64,000 bases of DNA from Oscillospiraceae bacterium (GCA_021205095.1 JAJPYE010000009.1:1-64000), one strand, 5' to 3'; counted from the first letter of the stretch, positions 1-8,695 are shown. Program-made: numbers and translations. The notes: generated by a model from the sequence alone, not told the origin.

Positions 1-105
1 TCAATATCCGGTACCGAACCTATGAACTTTACACAAACTATTTTACACTACCCCATTATACGCGCTTTTTTTCCGCGGGACAATACGATAAATGAATTTA
101 AGGAG

Positions 106-162
106 TTGACAACGGCAGACTATTGTGATAGTCTTTATTCAGTTGGACTAGTGCGATAGTCT
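106..162 (+). promoter_or_regulatory. blaI-blaR promoter with two BlaI-type operators
   Basis: A TTGACA -35 (106-111) is followed after 17 bp by a weak -10, TAGTCT (129-134). Lying over the -10 is a perfect 7-bp inverted repeat, AGACTAT-TGTG-ATAGTCT (117-134). A second, slightly degenerate copy, GGACTAG-TGCG-ATAGTCT, sits at 145-162, 28 bp further on. Paired dyads over the promoter of a blaI/mecI gene are the usual autorepression layout. The half-site differs from the classical TACA/TGTA operator, so a specific recognition sequence is inferred. Confidence 0.75.
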
Positions 163-205
163 GGCCGGCTTCTGCCCCTGGGCGGAGGATTTGGAGGTAT
201 GTTTC

Positions 206-574
206 ATGAAACAGTTGTTTGACTCAGAGTTAAAAGTAATGGAGCCTCTGTGGGATGACGGCCCTCAGACGGCGGCGGAGCTGGTCAAGCGCTTGGCTGA
301 CTCCTGCGGATGGAATAAGAACACCACCTACACCGTCATCAAAAAGCTGGTAGACAAAAGGGCCATCGCCCGCAGTGAACCGGGGTTTCTCTGCACGCCC
401 CTGATTGGCCGGGCGGAGGTGCAGCGCTGGGAGATAGACAGTCTTGTCACCCGGCTGTTCCATGGCTCAAAATCTCAGTTTATCTCGGCGCTGGCCCTTG
501 ACGACCAGCTTTCCCCGGAGGAGGCCCAACAGCTAAAGGCCCTAATCGCCAGGCTGGACGGGAAGGACTCGTGA
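206..574 (+). CDS. blaI: BlaI/MecI/CopY family transcriptional repressor
   Basis: A 122-residue winged-helix repressor of the BlaI/MecI family. Such proteins bind dyad operators as dimers and are inactivated by cleavage triggered by a membrane metallopeptidase sensor. The N-terminus (KQLFDSELKVMEPLWDDG) and the following helix-turn-helix with WNKNTTYTVIKKL match the family, and the length is normal. I start at ATG 206 because GGAGGT lies 7 nt upstream; an in-frame TTG at 191 has no comparable site. The gene ends in a 4-nt overlap with the downstream M56 sensor gene, so the two are translationally coupled. It probably represses its own operon through the dyads at 117-162. What it responds to is unknown, since no beta-lactamase gene is adjacent. 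Confidence 0.9.
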   Translation: MKQLFDSELKVMEPLWDDGPQTAAELVKRLADSCGWNKNTTYTVIKKLVDKRAIARSEPGFLCTPLIGRAEVQRWEIDSLVTRLFHGSKSQFISALALDDQLSPEEAQQLKALIARLDGKDS

Positions 575-2040
575 CCCAGCTTCTCGAAAACGCGCTGATG
601 GGTACGGTTCTGATTGCCGCCGTTTCCCTGCTGCGCCGTCTGCTGAAGGGGTATTTCCCGCCGGAGACCTGGCTTTGCCTGTGGGGGCTTTGCCTATTTC
701 GCCTGCTCAGTCCTGTGGTTCCCCAAAGCGCTCTTTCGGTCTATAACCTGCCCCGTCTGCTGGCGGGTCTCAGCGCCGCGCCGGATGCCCTGACCGGGGC
801 CGAACTGGCAGGACAGACGATAAGCACCTCCGAGCTGGAGATCACGCAGACAGAGCTGGGGACGATTGCGTCCGCCGGGGGTACCTCCCCCACAGCGATT
901 CTCACGGCAGTTTACCTGATAGGGGCCGCCTGCGTTTTTCTTTGGTTTCTGTGGGGATGGACGCAGACGTTCCGGCAGGTTCGCAGGGCAAGACCTGTGG
1001 AACAGAGCGAGTTGCCCCGTTCCGGGCCATGGAGATGCGCCCATATCAGGGTCAGCACAGAGACGAACCAAACCGGCCCCTTCACCTTTGGTGTCCTCCG
1101 TCCTGTTATCCTGCTGACCCCCGGCCTGTCCGGCCAGGAATTGCTCATGGCCCTGACCCACGAGGGGATTCACGCAAGGCGGCGGGATAATCTGTGGCAT
1201 TACGTCATGGCGGCAGCCCTGGTCGTGCACTGGTGGAATCCCGCCGTATGGCTTATGGCCCGCCTGCTGCGAATGGATGTGGAAAAATCCTGCGACAAGG
1301 CCGTGCTGCGCTTCCTGGGCGCGGAGCATAAGGCCGACTACGCGAAAATGCTTGTTGCCATTTCAGCCACTGGAAAAGACAGCGTCTTTTCCAGCTCCCT
1401 CGGCTCCCAAAGAGCCGAAGAAAGGATTCTATTTATTATGAAACTCAAAAAGACCAGTTTTACCGCCATTTTTTTGTCCCTCGTTCTGATTTTTGCCGTG
1501 AGCGTTACCATGGTCACAGGCTGCGCCTATGAGGAAATTCCTTCCGAAACGGGGGAAATTGCCATAGAGGAGGCCGGAACCATCCTCTCCAACACAGGGG
1601 AGATCGCCATAGAGGAGTGCGGTGAGGAATCCAGCGCCGCCAGCCAATCGACAGAGGTGCCCGGCGAGGGGGAATACGCGGTGGAAAACGCCGCAGACAG
1701 CCAGGGAACCGCGTCCGCCGAGGCCCATATCCTCGCGGAGGAAACGGGCTGCACCATTGCCATTGGCACCAGCTATCAAAAGAGCTTCACCATGGAAAAC
1801 GAACCCCAGACCCCTTACGCCGCCTTTCGCGTTACCGTTTCCGGCGTTTCCAGCGACGGGGGCAGCTATAAAATCATCATTGCAGGCAGCGACGGCTACG
1901 CCTATATGAGCGCGGCGCAAACCGGGGATTTCACCGTCACCATTCAGGACGCGGTATCGGACGCCGCATATACCGTCTATATCCTGAACTATGCCGCTGT
2001 CCCGGTCACAGCGGACATTACCATATCCGGCAACAATTAA
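571..2040 (+). CDS. BlaR1/MecR1-like M56 metallopeptidase sensor, non-PBP extracellular domain
   Basis: A 489-residue membrane zinc peptidase of family M56. It has N-terminal membrane helices, the zinc motif HEGIH at residues 197-201, the M56 NPAVW block near 223, and the E-x-x-CD motif near 238-242. A further membrane segment (about 296-314) leads to VTGC, with the Cys at 318. The C-terminal 170 residues are not a penicillin-binding domain as in true BlaR1. They begin with a tandem 15-residue repeat (GEIAIEEAG at 328, GEIAIEECG at 343), then an acidic linker and a beta-rich segment. The start is GTG at 571, inside a GTGA overlap with blaI. It presumably senses an extracellular signal and inactivates the repressor; the ligand cannot be read from the sequence. 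The Cys after the membrane helix resembles a lipobox but is internal, so lipidation is doubtful. Confidence 0.85.
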   Translation: MTQLLENALMGTVLIAAVSLLRRLLKGYFPPETWLCLWGLCLFRLLSPVVPQSALSVYNLPRLLAGLSAAPDALTGAELAGQTISTSELEITQTELGTIASAGGTSPTAILTAVYLIGAACVFLWFLWGWTQTFRQVRRARPVEQSELPRSGPWRCAHIRVSTETNQTGPFTFGVLRPVILLTPGLSGQELLMALTHEGIHARRRDNLWHYVMAAALVVHWWNPAVWLMARLLRMDVEKSCDKAVLRFLGAEHKADYAKMLVAISATGKDSVFSSSLGSQRAEERILFIMKLKKTSFTAIFLSLVLIFAVSVTMVTGCAYEEIPSETGEIAIEEAGTILSNTGEIAIEECGEESSAASQSTEVPGEGEYAVENAADSQGTASAEAHILAEETGCTIAIGTSYQKSFTMENEPQTPYAAFRVTVSGVSSDGGSYKIIIAGSDGYAYMSAAQTGDFTVTIQDAVSDAAYTVYILNYAAVPVTADITISGNN

Positions 2041-2059
2041 CCCCCACAAGCAAAGCAAA

Positions 2060-2090
2060 GCCCGGCGCGAAATCGCGCCGGGCCGTTTTT
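2060..2090 (+). terminator. Intrinsic terminator after blaR-like gene
   Basis: A 10-bp GC stem (GCCCGGCGCG at 2060-2069 with CGCGCCGGGC at 2074-2083), a 4-nt AAAT loop, and a run of six T. It ends the blaI operon and lies between it and the convergent secreted-protein gene. Confidence 0.9.
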
Positions 2091-2109
2091 TGCTTTTGCC
2101 GTGCGTAGA

Positions 2110-4713
2110 TTACGGCAGCTTGGTGTCGCTCAGCTGGGTATAGATGCCGTTCCAGATGCCGGATCCCATGGTGGCGGAGACGGCGTCGGAGAACTGGTCG
2201 TTGGAGCCCATACCGGCCACATAGTCGGTGGCATCCACAAAGCCATAGGCGAAGGTCATCTGCTCGTTGACAATCTGGAACAGACGATAGATGGCCACCA
2301 CATACTCGAAGTTATACAGGTCGCTGCCAAACTCAGTCAGGCTCGCGCCGGAGTTGGTGGCGCCGGCGGTCAGCCACCAGGCGGCCACGGCCAGTTCCTC
2401 CTCGCTGGCGTCGGCCAGGTCGGTCATGTCCTCCACAGAGCGGGCGGTGCGGTTGGCCCCGATATACACGGCGGTTTCCCCGTTGATCTCATTTTCCCCT
2501 GCCACGGCGGTGTAATCGCCATAGGCCATATTGGGGGCGTAGGTGGTGAGCTGCATTTCCGTGCCGTCGGCCAGAGTCAGAGTGGCAGTATTCTGGTCAT
2601 ATTCGTCGTTCACCGCGTAGATGATTGTGGTGTATCCGTCCTCGCCGGTGGAGAGATAATAGGCCACGTTCCCCTCGGTGGCCAGGCCGGAAATGACGAT
2701 CTCATCCCCCTCGATGGAGACGGTTACGTCCTGGGCCTCCTGGGTCAGGGCGCTGTCCAGATAGACGGCCACGCTGTCCGCGCTGCCGGTGGGGGCGTAC
2801 TGGCAGGTCTCGTCCTCCTCATATACGCCGTAATAGGCGGCGATGGCCTCGCCCTCGGCATTCACAAACACGTAATTGCTCAGGGCGAGCATACCGCTGA
2901 GACCGGCGGAGGAGCCGGTATTGCCGCTGGCCTCGCCGCTGGCGCTGGACTCTCCGGAGGCGCTGTCGTCCGCAGCTTCCTCAGCGGCGGTGTCTGCGGC
3001 CTCATCGGAGGCGGCGGCTTCCTCTGCCGCTTCCTCATCAGAGGCGACAACGGTCAGGGTGCCGTAGCCCTCTGTGGCCATGACCTGCGCACCGTCAATG
3101 ACGATCTCATCCCCGTTTTCATCCACGATGCTGCCGTAGATATACAGGGATGCGCCGTCGGCGATGGAGGCGGTCAGGGTACCGTCGGTGGTGACGATGG
3201 TGTTGTCCCCATAGAGATAAACGGCGATCTCGCTGTCGAACAGGGCGTCGTACACGTCGTCGCCCTGGCCCAGGGAGTCGTTGTGGTTAATGGTGGTGCT
3301 GGCCGCCAGGGAGGCCAGGCCGTTGCCGGACAGGTTCACGGTGCTGTCCGCCAGGGTCAGAATCAGGTTCTCGCCCTTGGTCACGGAGACCAGGGTGGAG
3401 CCGGAGGAGTTCATCACGGAGTTCACAAGCGTCAGGGAGCCGGTGTCGGTGATGAGAGAGGTGGTGTTCTGGAAGGAGGCGGCGCCAACGTTCAGAATGG
3501 AATTTTCAAAATATTGAGAGGCGAAGCCGTTGCCGCCCACAGAGTTACCATACACGCTGTTTTTGACGATCAGGGTGGTCGGCTCGTCCGTCACGTTGCC
3601 CCCGGCGGCGATGGAGTTTTCAAATACCTGGTAGCCGCCCCAGAAGTCGGAGCTGTATACACGGCCCGCGCCCACGGCGTAGGAGTTCAGATAGTGGATG
3701 GTGCCGTTATACAGGTTGTTGGTCAGGTGCTGGCTGCTGGAATAGGCCACAGCGTTTTCCACCAGAAGACTTGCGCCGAAGGCCACATAGGCCGTACCGG
3801 CCATGGAGCCGCCGGAGCCGGAAATCACAAGAGAGCCGTCCGTGGAGGTCATGGTCACGTCCGTGTCCGCGCCCACGATGGCGATGCCGGAGCCAATGCC
3901 CTCCCGGTAATAGGCGTTGCGCAGGGTGGCGTTATAGATGACGCCCCGGTCGGTCAGGGTACCCATGGCGGCCTCCGCCCCGTCCACGGCAGTGTCCGGG
4001 CTGGTCAGGTCATATTCCGTGTCGATGTAGGAAACCGGGTCGCCCAGGTAGGTATAGGCGTTGCTGGCGGTGCCGATGGGGGTGTTCACGAAATCATAGC
4101 TGGACATTACCAGCCAGGTGTCGTCCGAGCTTTCGGTCATACCGGCCTCCAGCTCGCCCTCGCCGAGATAGATGTGGCCGAAGAACTGGGTCATGTCCGC
4201 ATAATCGGAGCCGACTGCCTCTGCAAGAGAGGCGTCCGCATAGGTGGCGGCGGCGACACAGTCCCGAACCGCATACAGCACGCTCAGCGCCTCCAGCTTG
4301 GAAAGCGGCGTATCGCCCGCCGGGGCTTCCTCCTGACCCATGACCACAGCGGAAACGGCGGCGATCTTTGCCTCGTTGGTGTAGTCGTCCGGGGCGGTCT
4401 TTTCTCCGCCGTCATAGGCGGCGGCTGCCTCCGCCAGCGCTGCCGCCGTCTCTACTCCCTGCTCGGTCAGGGTGCTCCAGGCGGACTGGAAGGCGTTATA
4501 CAGGCCCACGTAGATAAATTCCACCGTGGCCGTGTCGAACACGCCCAGGCTGGTGACAATATCGCCGTTTTCGTCGGTGATATTTTCCAGCAGGTAGCCG
4601 CTGGCGCTGGTGTCCCGTTCCGCTGCCAGAGCGGAGGCCGGAAGAAGCCCAAGCAGCATGATCAGGCACAACGCAGAGGCCAGGAGCGCCCTCAGGTTTT
4701 TGTGTTTCTTCAT
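2110..4713 (-). CDS. Large secreted beta-rich surface protein, SGEAS-linker family (paralogue 1)
   Basis: An 867-residue exported protein of unknown function. It opens with a clear signal peptide (MKKHKNLRALLASALCLIML followed by an Ala-rich cleavage region near residue 30). A helical region comes next. Then comes a long beta-rich stretch, rich in Gly, Ser, Thr, Asn and Asp, of the kind seen in beta-helix or pectin-lyase-like folds. After that is an Ala/Glu/Ser linker (SASGESSASGEASG) and a C-terminal domain. I see no sortase motif, SLH domain or catalytic signature. ATG 4713 is preferred because AAAGGA lies 8 nt upstream; the ORF is also open to 4731. Low-complexity linkers link it to the proteins at 6327-8513 and 55352-56857. 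Its C-terminal domain differs from theirs, so homology across the whole length is uncertain. Confidence 0.8.
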   Translation of the reverse strand: MKKHKNLRALLASALCLIMLLGLLPASALAAERDTSASGYLLENITDENGDIVTSLGVFDTATVEFIYVGLYNAFQSAWSTLTEQGVETAAALAEAAAAYDGGEKTAPDDYTNEAKIAAVSAVVMGQEEAPAGDTPLSKLEALSVLYAVRDCVAAATYADASLAEAVGSDYADMTQFFGHIYLGEGELEAGMTESSDDTWLVMSSYDFVNTPIGTASNAYTYLGDPVSYIDTEYDLTSPDTAVDGAEAAMGTLTDRGVIYNATLRNAYYREGIGSGIAIVGADTDVTMTSTDGSLVISGSGGSMAGTAYVAFGASLLVENAVAYSSSQHLTNNLYNGTIHYLNSYAVGAGRVYSSDFWGGYQVFENSIAAGGNVTDEPTTLIVKNSVYGNSVGGNGFASQYFENSILNVGAASFQNTTSLITDTGSLTLVNSVMNSSGSTLVSVTKGENLILTLADSTVNLSGNGLASLAASTTINHNDSLGQGDDVYDALFDSEIAVYLYGDNTIVTTDGTLTASIADGASLYIYGSIVDENGDEIVIDGAQVMATEGYGTLTVVASDEEAAEEAAASDEAADTAAEEAADDSASGESSASGEASGNTGSSAGLSGMLALSNYVFVNAEGEAIAAYYGVYEEDETCQYAPTGSADSVAVYLDSALTQEAQDVTVSIEGDEIVISGLATEGNVAYYLSTGEDGYTTIIYAVNDEYDQNTATLTLADGTEMQLTTYAPNMAYGDYTAVAGENEINGETAVYIGANRTARSVEDMTDLADASEEELAVAAWWLTAGATNSGASLTEFGSDLYNFEYVVAIYRLFQIVNEQMTFAYGFVDATDYVAGMGSNDQFSDAVSATMGSGIWNGIYTQLSDTKLP

Positions 4714-4789
4714 AATCGTTTTCCTTTCCATTTTGCTTTTTGGTTTGTCCTGTCTGATGAGGTCAGGACAGGCAAATCATGATTTTGTC

Positions 4790-4818
4790 ATTGTATCACA
4801 AATGTGACAATTTTCCAA
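4790..4818 (-). promoter_or_regulatory. Promoter of the 2110-4713 secreted protein
   Basis: Read on the minus strand: TTGGAA (4818-4813), a 17-bp spacer and an extended -10, TGA-TACAAT (TACAAT at 4795-4790). The transcript would begin about 70 nt before the ATG. That leader can form a TGTCCTG/CAGGACA hairpin around 4747-4771. Confidence 0.6.
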
Positions 4819-4911
4819 CAAAAATAAAAGGATTCTAATTTGTGGATGTTGCACAAATTCAAGAGGGAACAGAGACTTGAAAAGGTCGAATGTGATAGTG
4901 CAGCGGCAAGC

Positions 4912-6096
4912 TTATGCCAGTCCGTTTTTGCGCAGGACGTCCTGGATGATGTCCGCCGCCTCGTCCGCCAGGGCTTCGGTGTGGGTGGCCATCAGGGAGG
5001 TGCGGAGGAGACACTCATGGGGCGCGGTGGCGGGGGGCAGGGAGCTGTTCACATACACCCCGGCGTCGTAGAGCTGCTTTGCGATGGACAGAGTGTCCAT
5101 GATTTCATAAGTATAAATGGGGATGATGGGCGTCTGGCTCATGCGGATTTTTATCCCCCGCTCCACCAGACGCTCCCGGAAATACTGGGAGATATGGGCG
5201 AGCCTTTCCACCAGGCCGGGATCCCGCTCCAGCTCCTCCAGGGCGGCGATGGCCGTGGCGCAGGAGGCGGGGGTGATGGAGGCGGAGAAGATAAAGGGGC
5301 GGGAGGTGTGCCGGACATGCTCGGCCACCAGATGGCTGGAGGCCATATAGCCCCCCAGGGAGGCCAGGGATTTGGAGAAGGTGCCCATGTAAATATCCAC
5401 CTGATCCTCCAGTCCGAAGTGGCTGGCGGTACCGCGGCCACCGTCTCCCAGAACGCCCAGGCCATGGGCGTCGTCCACCATGACCCGCGCCCCGTATTCC
5501 TTTGCCAGACGGACGATCTCCGGCAGGTTTGCGATGTCGCCCCCCATGGAGAACACCCCGTCCGTCACGATCAGGCACCCGGCCCGCTCCGGCACCCGCT
5601 GAAGCTGCCGCTCCAGGTCGGCCATGTCGCTGTGCTTATAGCGCAGCATGGTGCCGTAGGACAGCTTGCAGCCATCATAAATGCTGGCGTGGTTCTCTCG
5701 GTCGCAGATTACGTAATCCCCCCGTCCCACGATGGCGGAGATGATGCCCAGATTGGACTGGAAGCCGGTAGAGAAGGTGACGACGTCTTCCTTCCTCAGA
5801 AAAGCGGCAAGCTTTGCCTCCAGCTCCTGGTGGAGCATAAGGGTACCGTTCAAAAACCGGGAGCCGGAGCAGCCGGTGCCGTAGCGTTCCAGGGCCTCTA
5901 TGCCCGCCTGCACCACACGGGGGCAGGTAGTCAGACCCAGGTAGTTGTTGGAGCCGAGCATGATGCGGCGCTTGCCCTCCATAATAACCTCTGTATCCTG
6001 GCGGGATTGCAAAGCGTGGAAATAGGGGTATATGTCTCTGGCCCTGGCTTCTGTCACCAGCTCATTTTCCGCGCATTTTGTAAAAATATCCGTCAT
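4912..6096 (-). CDS. PLP-dependent alpha-oxoamine synthase, serine palmitoyltransferase/KBL/BioF-like
   Basis: A 394-residue fold-type I PLP enzyme that condenses an amino acid with an acyl-CoA, releasing CO2. Visible features: GTGCSGSRFLNGT (residues 73-85), the cofactor-stacking His in ENHASIYDG (136), D208/H211 in VDDAHGLG, and the Schiff-base Lys 242 in GTFSKS. Among characterised branches the details fit serine palmitoyltransferase-like enzymes best. Those are the IYPYF N-terminus, GTFSKS rather than the GTLGKA of 2-amino-3-ketobutyrate ligase, and the YVN...PPATAP...LLRTSLMATHT C-terminus. It could still be a glycine C-acetyltransferase or 8-amino-7-oxononanoate synthase; no biotin or threonine-dehydrogenase genes are adjacent. 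A good Shine-Dalgarno (CGGAGGA) precedes the ATG. It sits alone between two divergent secreted-protein genes. Confidence 0.82.
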   Translation of the reverse strand: MTDIFTKCAENELVTEARARDIYPYFHALQSRQDTEVIMEGKRRIMLGSNNYLGLTTCPRVVQAGIEALERYGTGCSGSRFLNGTLMLHQELEAKLAAFLRKEDVVTFSTGFQSNLGIISAIVGRGDYVICDRENHASIYDGCKLSYGTMLRYKHSDMADLERQLQRVPERAGCLIVTDGVFSMGGDIANLPEIVRLAKEYGARVMVDDAHGLGVLGDGGRGTASHFGLEDQVDIYMGTFSKSLASLGGYMASSHLVAEHVRHTSRPFIFSASITPASCATAIAALEELERDPGLVERLAHISQYFRERLVERGIKIRMSQTPIIPIYTYEIMDTLSIAKQLYDAGVYVNSSLPPATAPHECLLRTSLMATHTEALADEAADIIQDVLRKNGLA

Positions 6097-6242
6097 GTGC
6101 TGTCCTCCGTTTTCACAGTAAATGTAGATATTGAAAACTTAAAAATAATTATATAAATATATTTAACCATATAGGACGAGGAAATGCAATACCTATGAGA
6201 AAAAATATTGTATTTCCCGGTGCTTTTCTGGAAAAAGAAGCC

Positions 6243-6271
6243 TTGCCAAAGGAGAGTATATGTGCTACAAT
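6243..6271 (+). promoter_or_regulatory. Promoter of the 6327-8513 secreted protein
   Basis: TTGCCA (6243-6248), 17-bp spacer, TACAAT (6266-6271). The roughly 50-nt leader contains a GCCGCC/GGCGGC hairpin at 6287-6305, just before the AAAGGAGAA ribosome binding site. Confidence 0.65.
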
Positions 6272-6326
6272 TAACAATATTGATAGCCGCCGTCCGTTGG
6301 CGGCCCGAATACTGAAAGGAGAACCC

Positions 6327-8513
6327 ATGAAAAGCTGCAAAAAACTTCTGGCCGTGCTTCTGGCCGTGCTGATGCTGACGGCACTGGCGGTTCCGGCTCT
6401 GGCCTCTTCGGAGGAGGCCGTGGTCATCACGGCTGTCACCCTGCGGGAGGAGGACGAAAACTATGTGGATTCCGCCCTGTACAGCCAGTATGAGACCGTG
6501 GAATTTTCCGACGGCTCCAGCCAGACCATCGACGTGGACAGTCAGACCTTCGTGCTGGTGATAGACGGCACGGTGGTCGATCTGGCCGACCCGGACAACT
6601 GGACGGCGGATGCGGAGCTGTATGTCATTGACAAGGGAAACTATGACACTGTGGAAATGTCCATGAATACCGCCAACTGGGGCAATTTCTACTTCACCGG
6701 CGTGGTGGATCTGGAGGACGGCGTATACCAGGCCGACCGTTCCATCCCGGCGGCGGTATCCGATGATGCGGAAATCACCGACGAGGGCATTGTTGGCGGC
6801 GAGATCAACATCGACGCAAGCTACATCTCCGGCATTTACGTCTATAACGAGGACGGCTCCCACCACACCATCCAGGACGTGACCATCAACTCCGCCGGCC
6901 TGGGCGGCAACGACTTCGGCACCAACGGCGGCTGGGGCACGGTTATCTCCATCGCCGGCAGTGCAGAAGTTGACATCCAGGGCGTGACCGTTGTCACGGA
7001 AGGCCCTCTCCATGACGGCATCTGGGCCGGCGGTAGCTCCGTGGTGGACGTGTACGACACCGTAGTGCTGGCCACCGAGGCGGCGGATGAATATGGCTTC
7101 ACAGCCTATTCTTATGACAAATTCATCATTGCGGACGAGCTGCTGACTGATGAGGAGATCGAGGCCTACGGCATCTCCGGCGAGTATTATGCCGAGGATT
7201 ACGAGAGTATGTTCGGCTCCGGCACACATTATTATTACTACAACGACAACTACACCAGCAACTACAGCGCCCCCATGCTCCAGTGCGTGCCGCTGGCCCT
7301 GGGCCTTTATGGCAGTATGCGCGCCTGCATCTGCTATGGGCAGGCCACCCTGAGCTTCTATGACAGCCTGGCCGTCAGCGACGCCTGGGCGGTGCTTTCC
7401 ACCGACTCCGGCAGCGGTACCCTGAACGGCACAGACACCATCGGTATCATCGGCGAGGTGACGGAGGAGGAAAATGCTGAGGTAACAGCCACCGTAAACG
7501 GCGAGACCTATTACATCAACGTCTACGACACCACCGAGGGCAGCGGCTATATCACCTACTGCGACGGCTTTGACGACAACTTCTACGGCTGCCAGTTCTA
7601 TGCCCCCGACTATCTGGCCATCCTGACCGGCGGTACCTTCGATTTCACCAGCTCCGACACCCAGCGGGGCTACGGCTGGTCTGACCGCACCGGCTTCATG
7701 AGCCACGGCTCCGCCTATACCATGGTGGTCAGCCACTCCGACTTTGACATTGCGGACTATCTGTTCACCGTGAAATCCACCGGCGCGGTGGACATCACCG
7801 TGGAGGACATCACCGTTTCCTGGACAAAGGATAATGCCTGGGGCGGCGTGCTGTTCCAGTTCATGGACAACGACGACGTGGGTACTGACGCCAACGACCT
7901 GGAGATGGACATCCTGGATCTGACCTATGAGGAATACCTCGCAAACCAGGCCGGTTCCGACGATTCCGCCAGCGATGAGGCCAGCAGCGACGCCTCCGGC
8001 GAGGCCTCCAGTTCGGGTACTGTCAAGACCGTCACCATTAAGGATTCCGACCTGACCGGCGACATCTATAACTCCACCGGCAGCAGCAACAATACCACCA
8101 CCAAGGATACCTATGACGGCACCACCAGCTACCTGTCCACCTGGACGACCTCCACTGTGGCCATCACCCTGGACAACAGCACCATCACCGGCGTTATCTC
8201 CACCAGCTATGCCCAGCACTGCGACGCAGACGGCAACGCCATTGTTGGCCAGTTCTTCTTCAACAAGGACGGCGAGCCGATAGACGGCACGGAGGAGAAT
8301 ACCTATGATTACCTGACATCTGGTCGTGTGCTGAACACCGTGGCCTATAACGGCATCGGCCAAATCGAGGTCACGCTTGAAAACGGCGCGGTCTGGAATG
8401 TCACCGGCACCTGCATCATCAACAGCCTGACCATCGGCGAGGGCTGCACCGTCAACGGCACCGTCACCGAAAATGAAGACGGTACCCTGACTGTGGAGCC
8501 GCTGGCCCAGTAA
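6327..8513 (+). CDS. Large secreted acidic beta-helix-like protein, SGEAS-linker family (paralogue 2)
   Basis: A 728-residue exported protein. ATG 6327 follows AAAGGAGAA and opens a standard signal peptide (MKSCKKLLAVLLAVLMLTAL, then AVPALAS). The mature protein is very rich in Asp, Gly, Thr and Tyr. It contains right-handed beta-helix-like stretches (for example VDIQGVTVVTEGPLHDG) and a DEASSDASGEASSSG linker around residue 555. Its C-terminal 150 residues align by eye with the C-terminus of the 55352-56857 protein. Both have a T/SLTGxI block followed by a module of the form L-x-x-G-x-x-W-x-V-T and a repeated I/L-G-L/S-T-I strand, which is the best evidence of paralogy. No enzyme motif or anchor was seen. 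A role at the cell surface (binding or adhesion) is inferred only from architecture. Confidence 0.8.
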   Translation: MKSCKKLLAVLLAVLMLTALAVPALASSEEAVVITAVTLREEDENYVDSALYSQYETVEFSDGSSQTIDVDSQTFVLVIDGTVVDLADPDNWTADAELYVIDKGNYDTVEMSMNTANWGNFYFTGVVDLEDGVYQADRSIPAAVSDDAEITDEGIVGGEINIDASYISGIYVYNEDGSHHTIQDVTINSAGLGGNDFGTNGGWGTVISIAGSAEVDIQGVTVVTEGPLHDGIWAGGSSVVDVYDTVVLATEAADEYGFTAYSYDKFIIADELLTDEEIEAYGISGEYYAEDYESMFGSGTHYYYYNDNYTSNYSAPMLQCVPLALGLYGSMRACICYGQATLSFYDSLAVSDAWAVLSTDSGSGTLNGTDTIGIIGEVTEEENAEVTATVNGETYYINVYDTTEGSGYITYCDGFDDNFYGCQFYAPDYLAILTGGTFDFTSSDTQRGYGWSDRTGFMSHGSAYTMVVSHSDFDIADYLFTVKSTGAVDITVEDITVSWTKDNAWGGVLFQFMDNDDVGTDANDLEMDILDLTYEEYLANQAGSDDSASDEASSDASGEASSSGTVKTVTIKDSDLTGDIYNSTGSSNNTTTKDTYDGTTSYLSTWTTSTVAITLDNSTITGVISTSYAQHCDADGNAIVGQFFFNKDGEPIDGTEENTYDYLTSGRVLNTVAYNGIGQIEVTLENGAVWNVTGTCIINSLTIGEGCTVNGTVTENEDGTLTVEPLAQ

Positions 8514-8550
8514 AAACCATACCGCAATACGAATTTTGCGCTTCGCGCCA

Positions 8551-8585
8551 CACAAAGGCAGCCATCTCTGATGGCTGCCTTTGTG
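8551..8585. terminator. Terminator hairpin after paralogue 2
   Basis: A perfect 15-bp stem (CACAAAGGCAGCCAT with ATGGCTGCCTTTGTG) around a CTCTG loop. The lower stem is A/T rich, but no long separate T-run follows, so termination strength is uncertain. Confidence 0.7.
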
Positions 8586-8667
8586 GAAGCTAGGGATATT
8601 TCCGGGGGACAGGGAACAAAAACCCACCTAAACGCAGGAAAAAATTTGAGGACAGACGTATTTCCTA

Positions 8668-8695
8668 TTGACTTTATAGGGAATTGTGGTATACT
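8668..8695 (+). promoter_or_regulatory. Promoter of the nifS-iscU-mnmA-rrf2 operon
   Basis: TTGACT (8668-8673), 16-bp spacer, TATACT (8690-8695) with an upstream TG (extended -10). The Rrf2 protein encoded at the end of this operon is a candidate regulator, but I could not define an operator. Confidence 0.75.

Noticed and set aside
2101..4782. Long plus-strand open frame (893 codons) opposite the secreted protein gene
   Set aside because: It is the antisense shadow of a GC-rich gene: Gly/Val/His-rich, no family resemblance and no ribosome site, whereas the minus-strand reading has a signal peptide and promoter.
6093..8627. Long minus-strand open frame (844 codons) opposite secreted paralogue 2
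   Set aside because: Same kind of antisense shadow; it overlaps the KBL-like gene end and lacks any recognisable domain.
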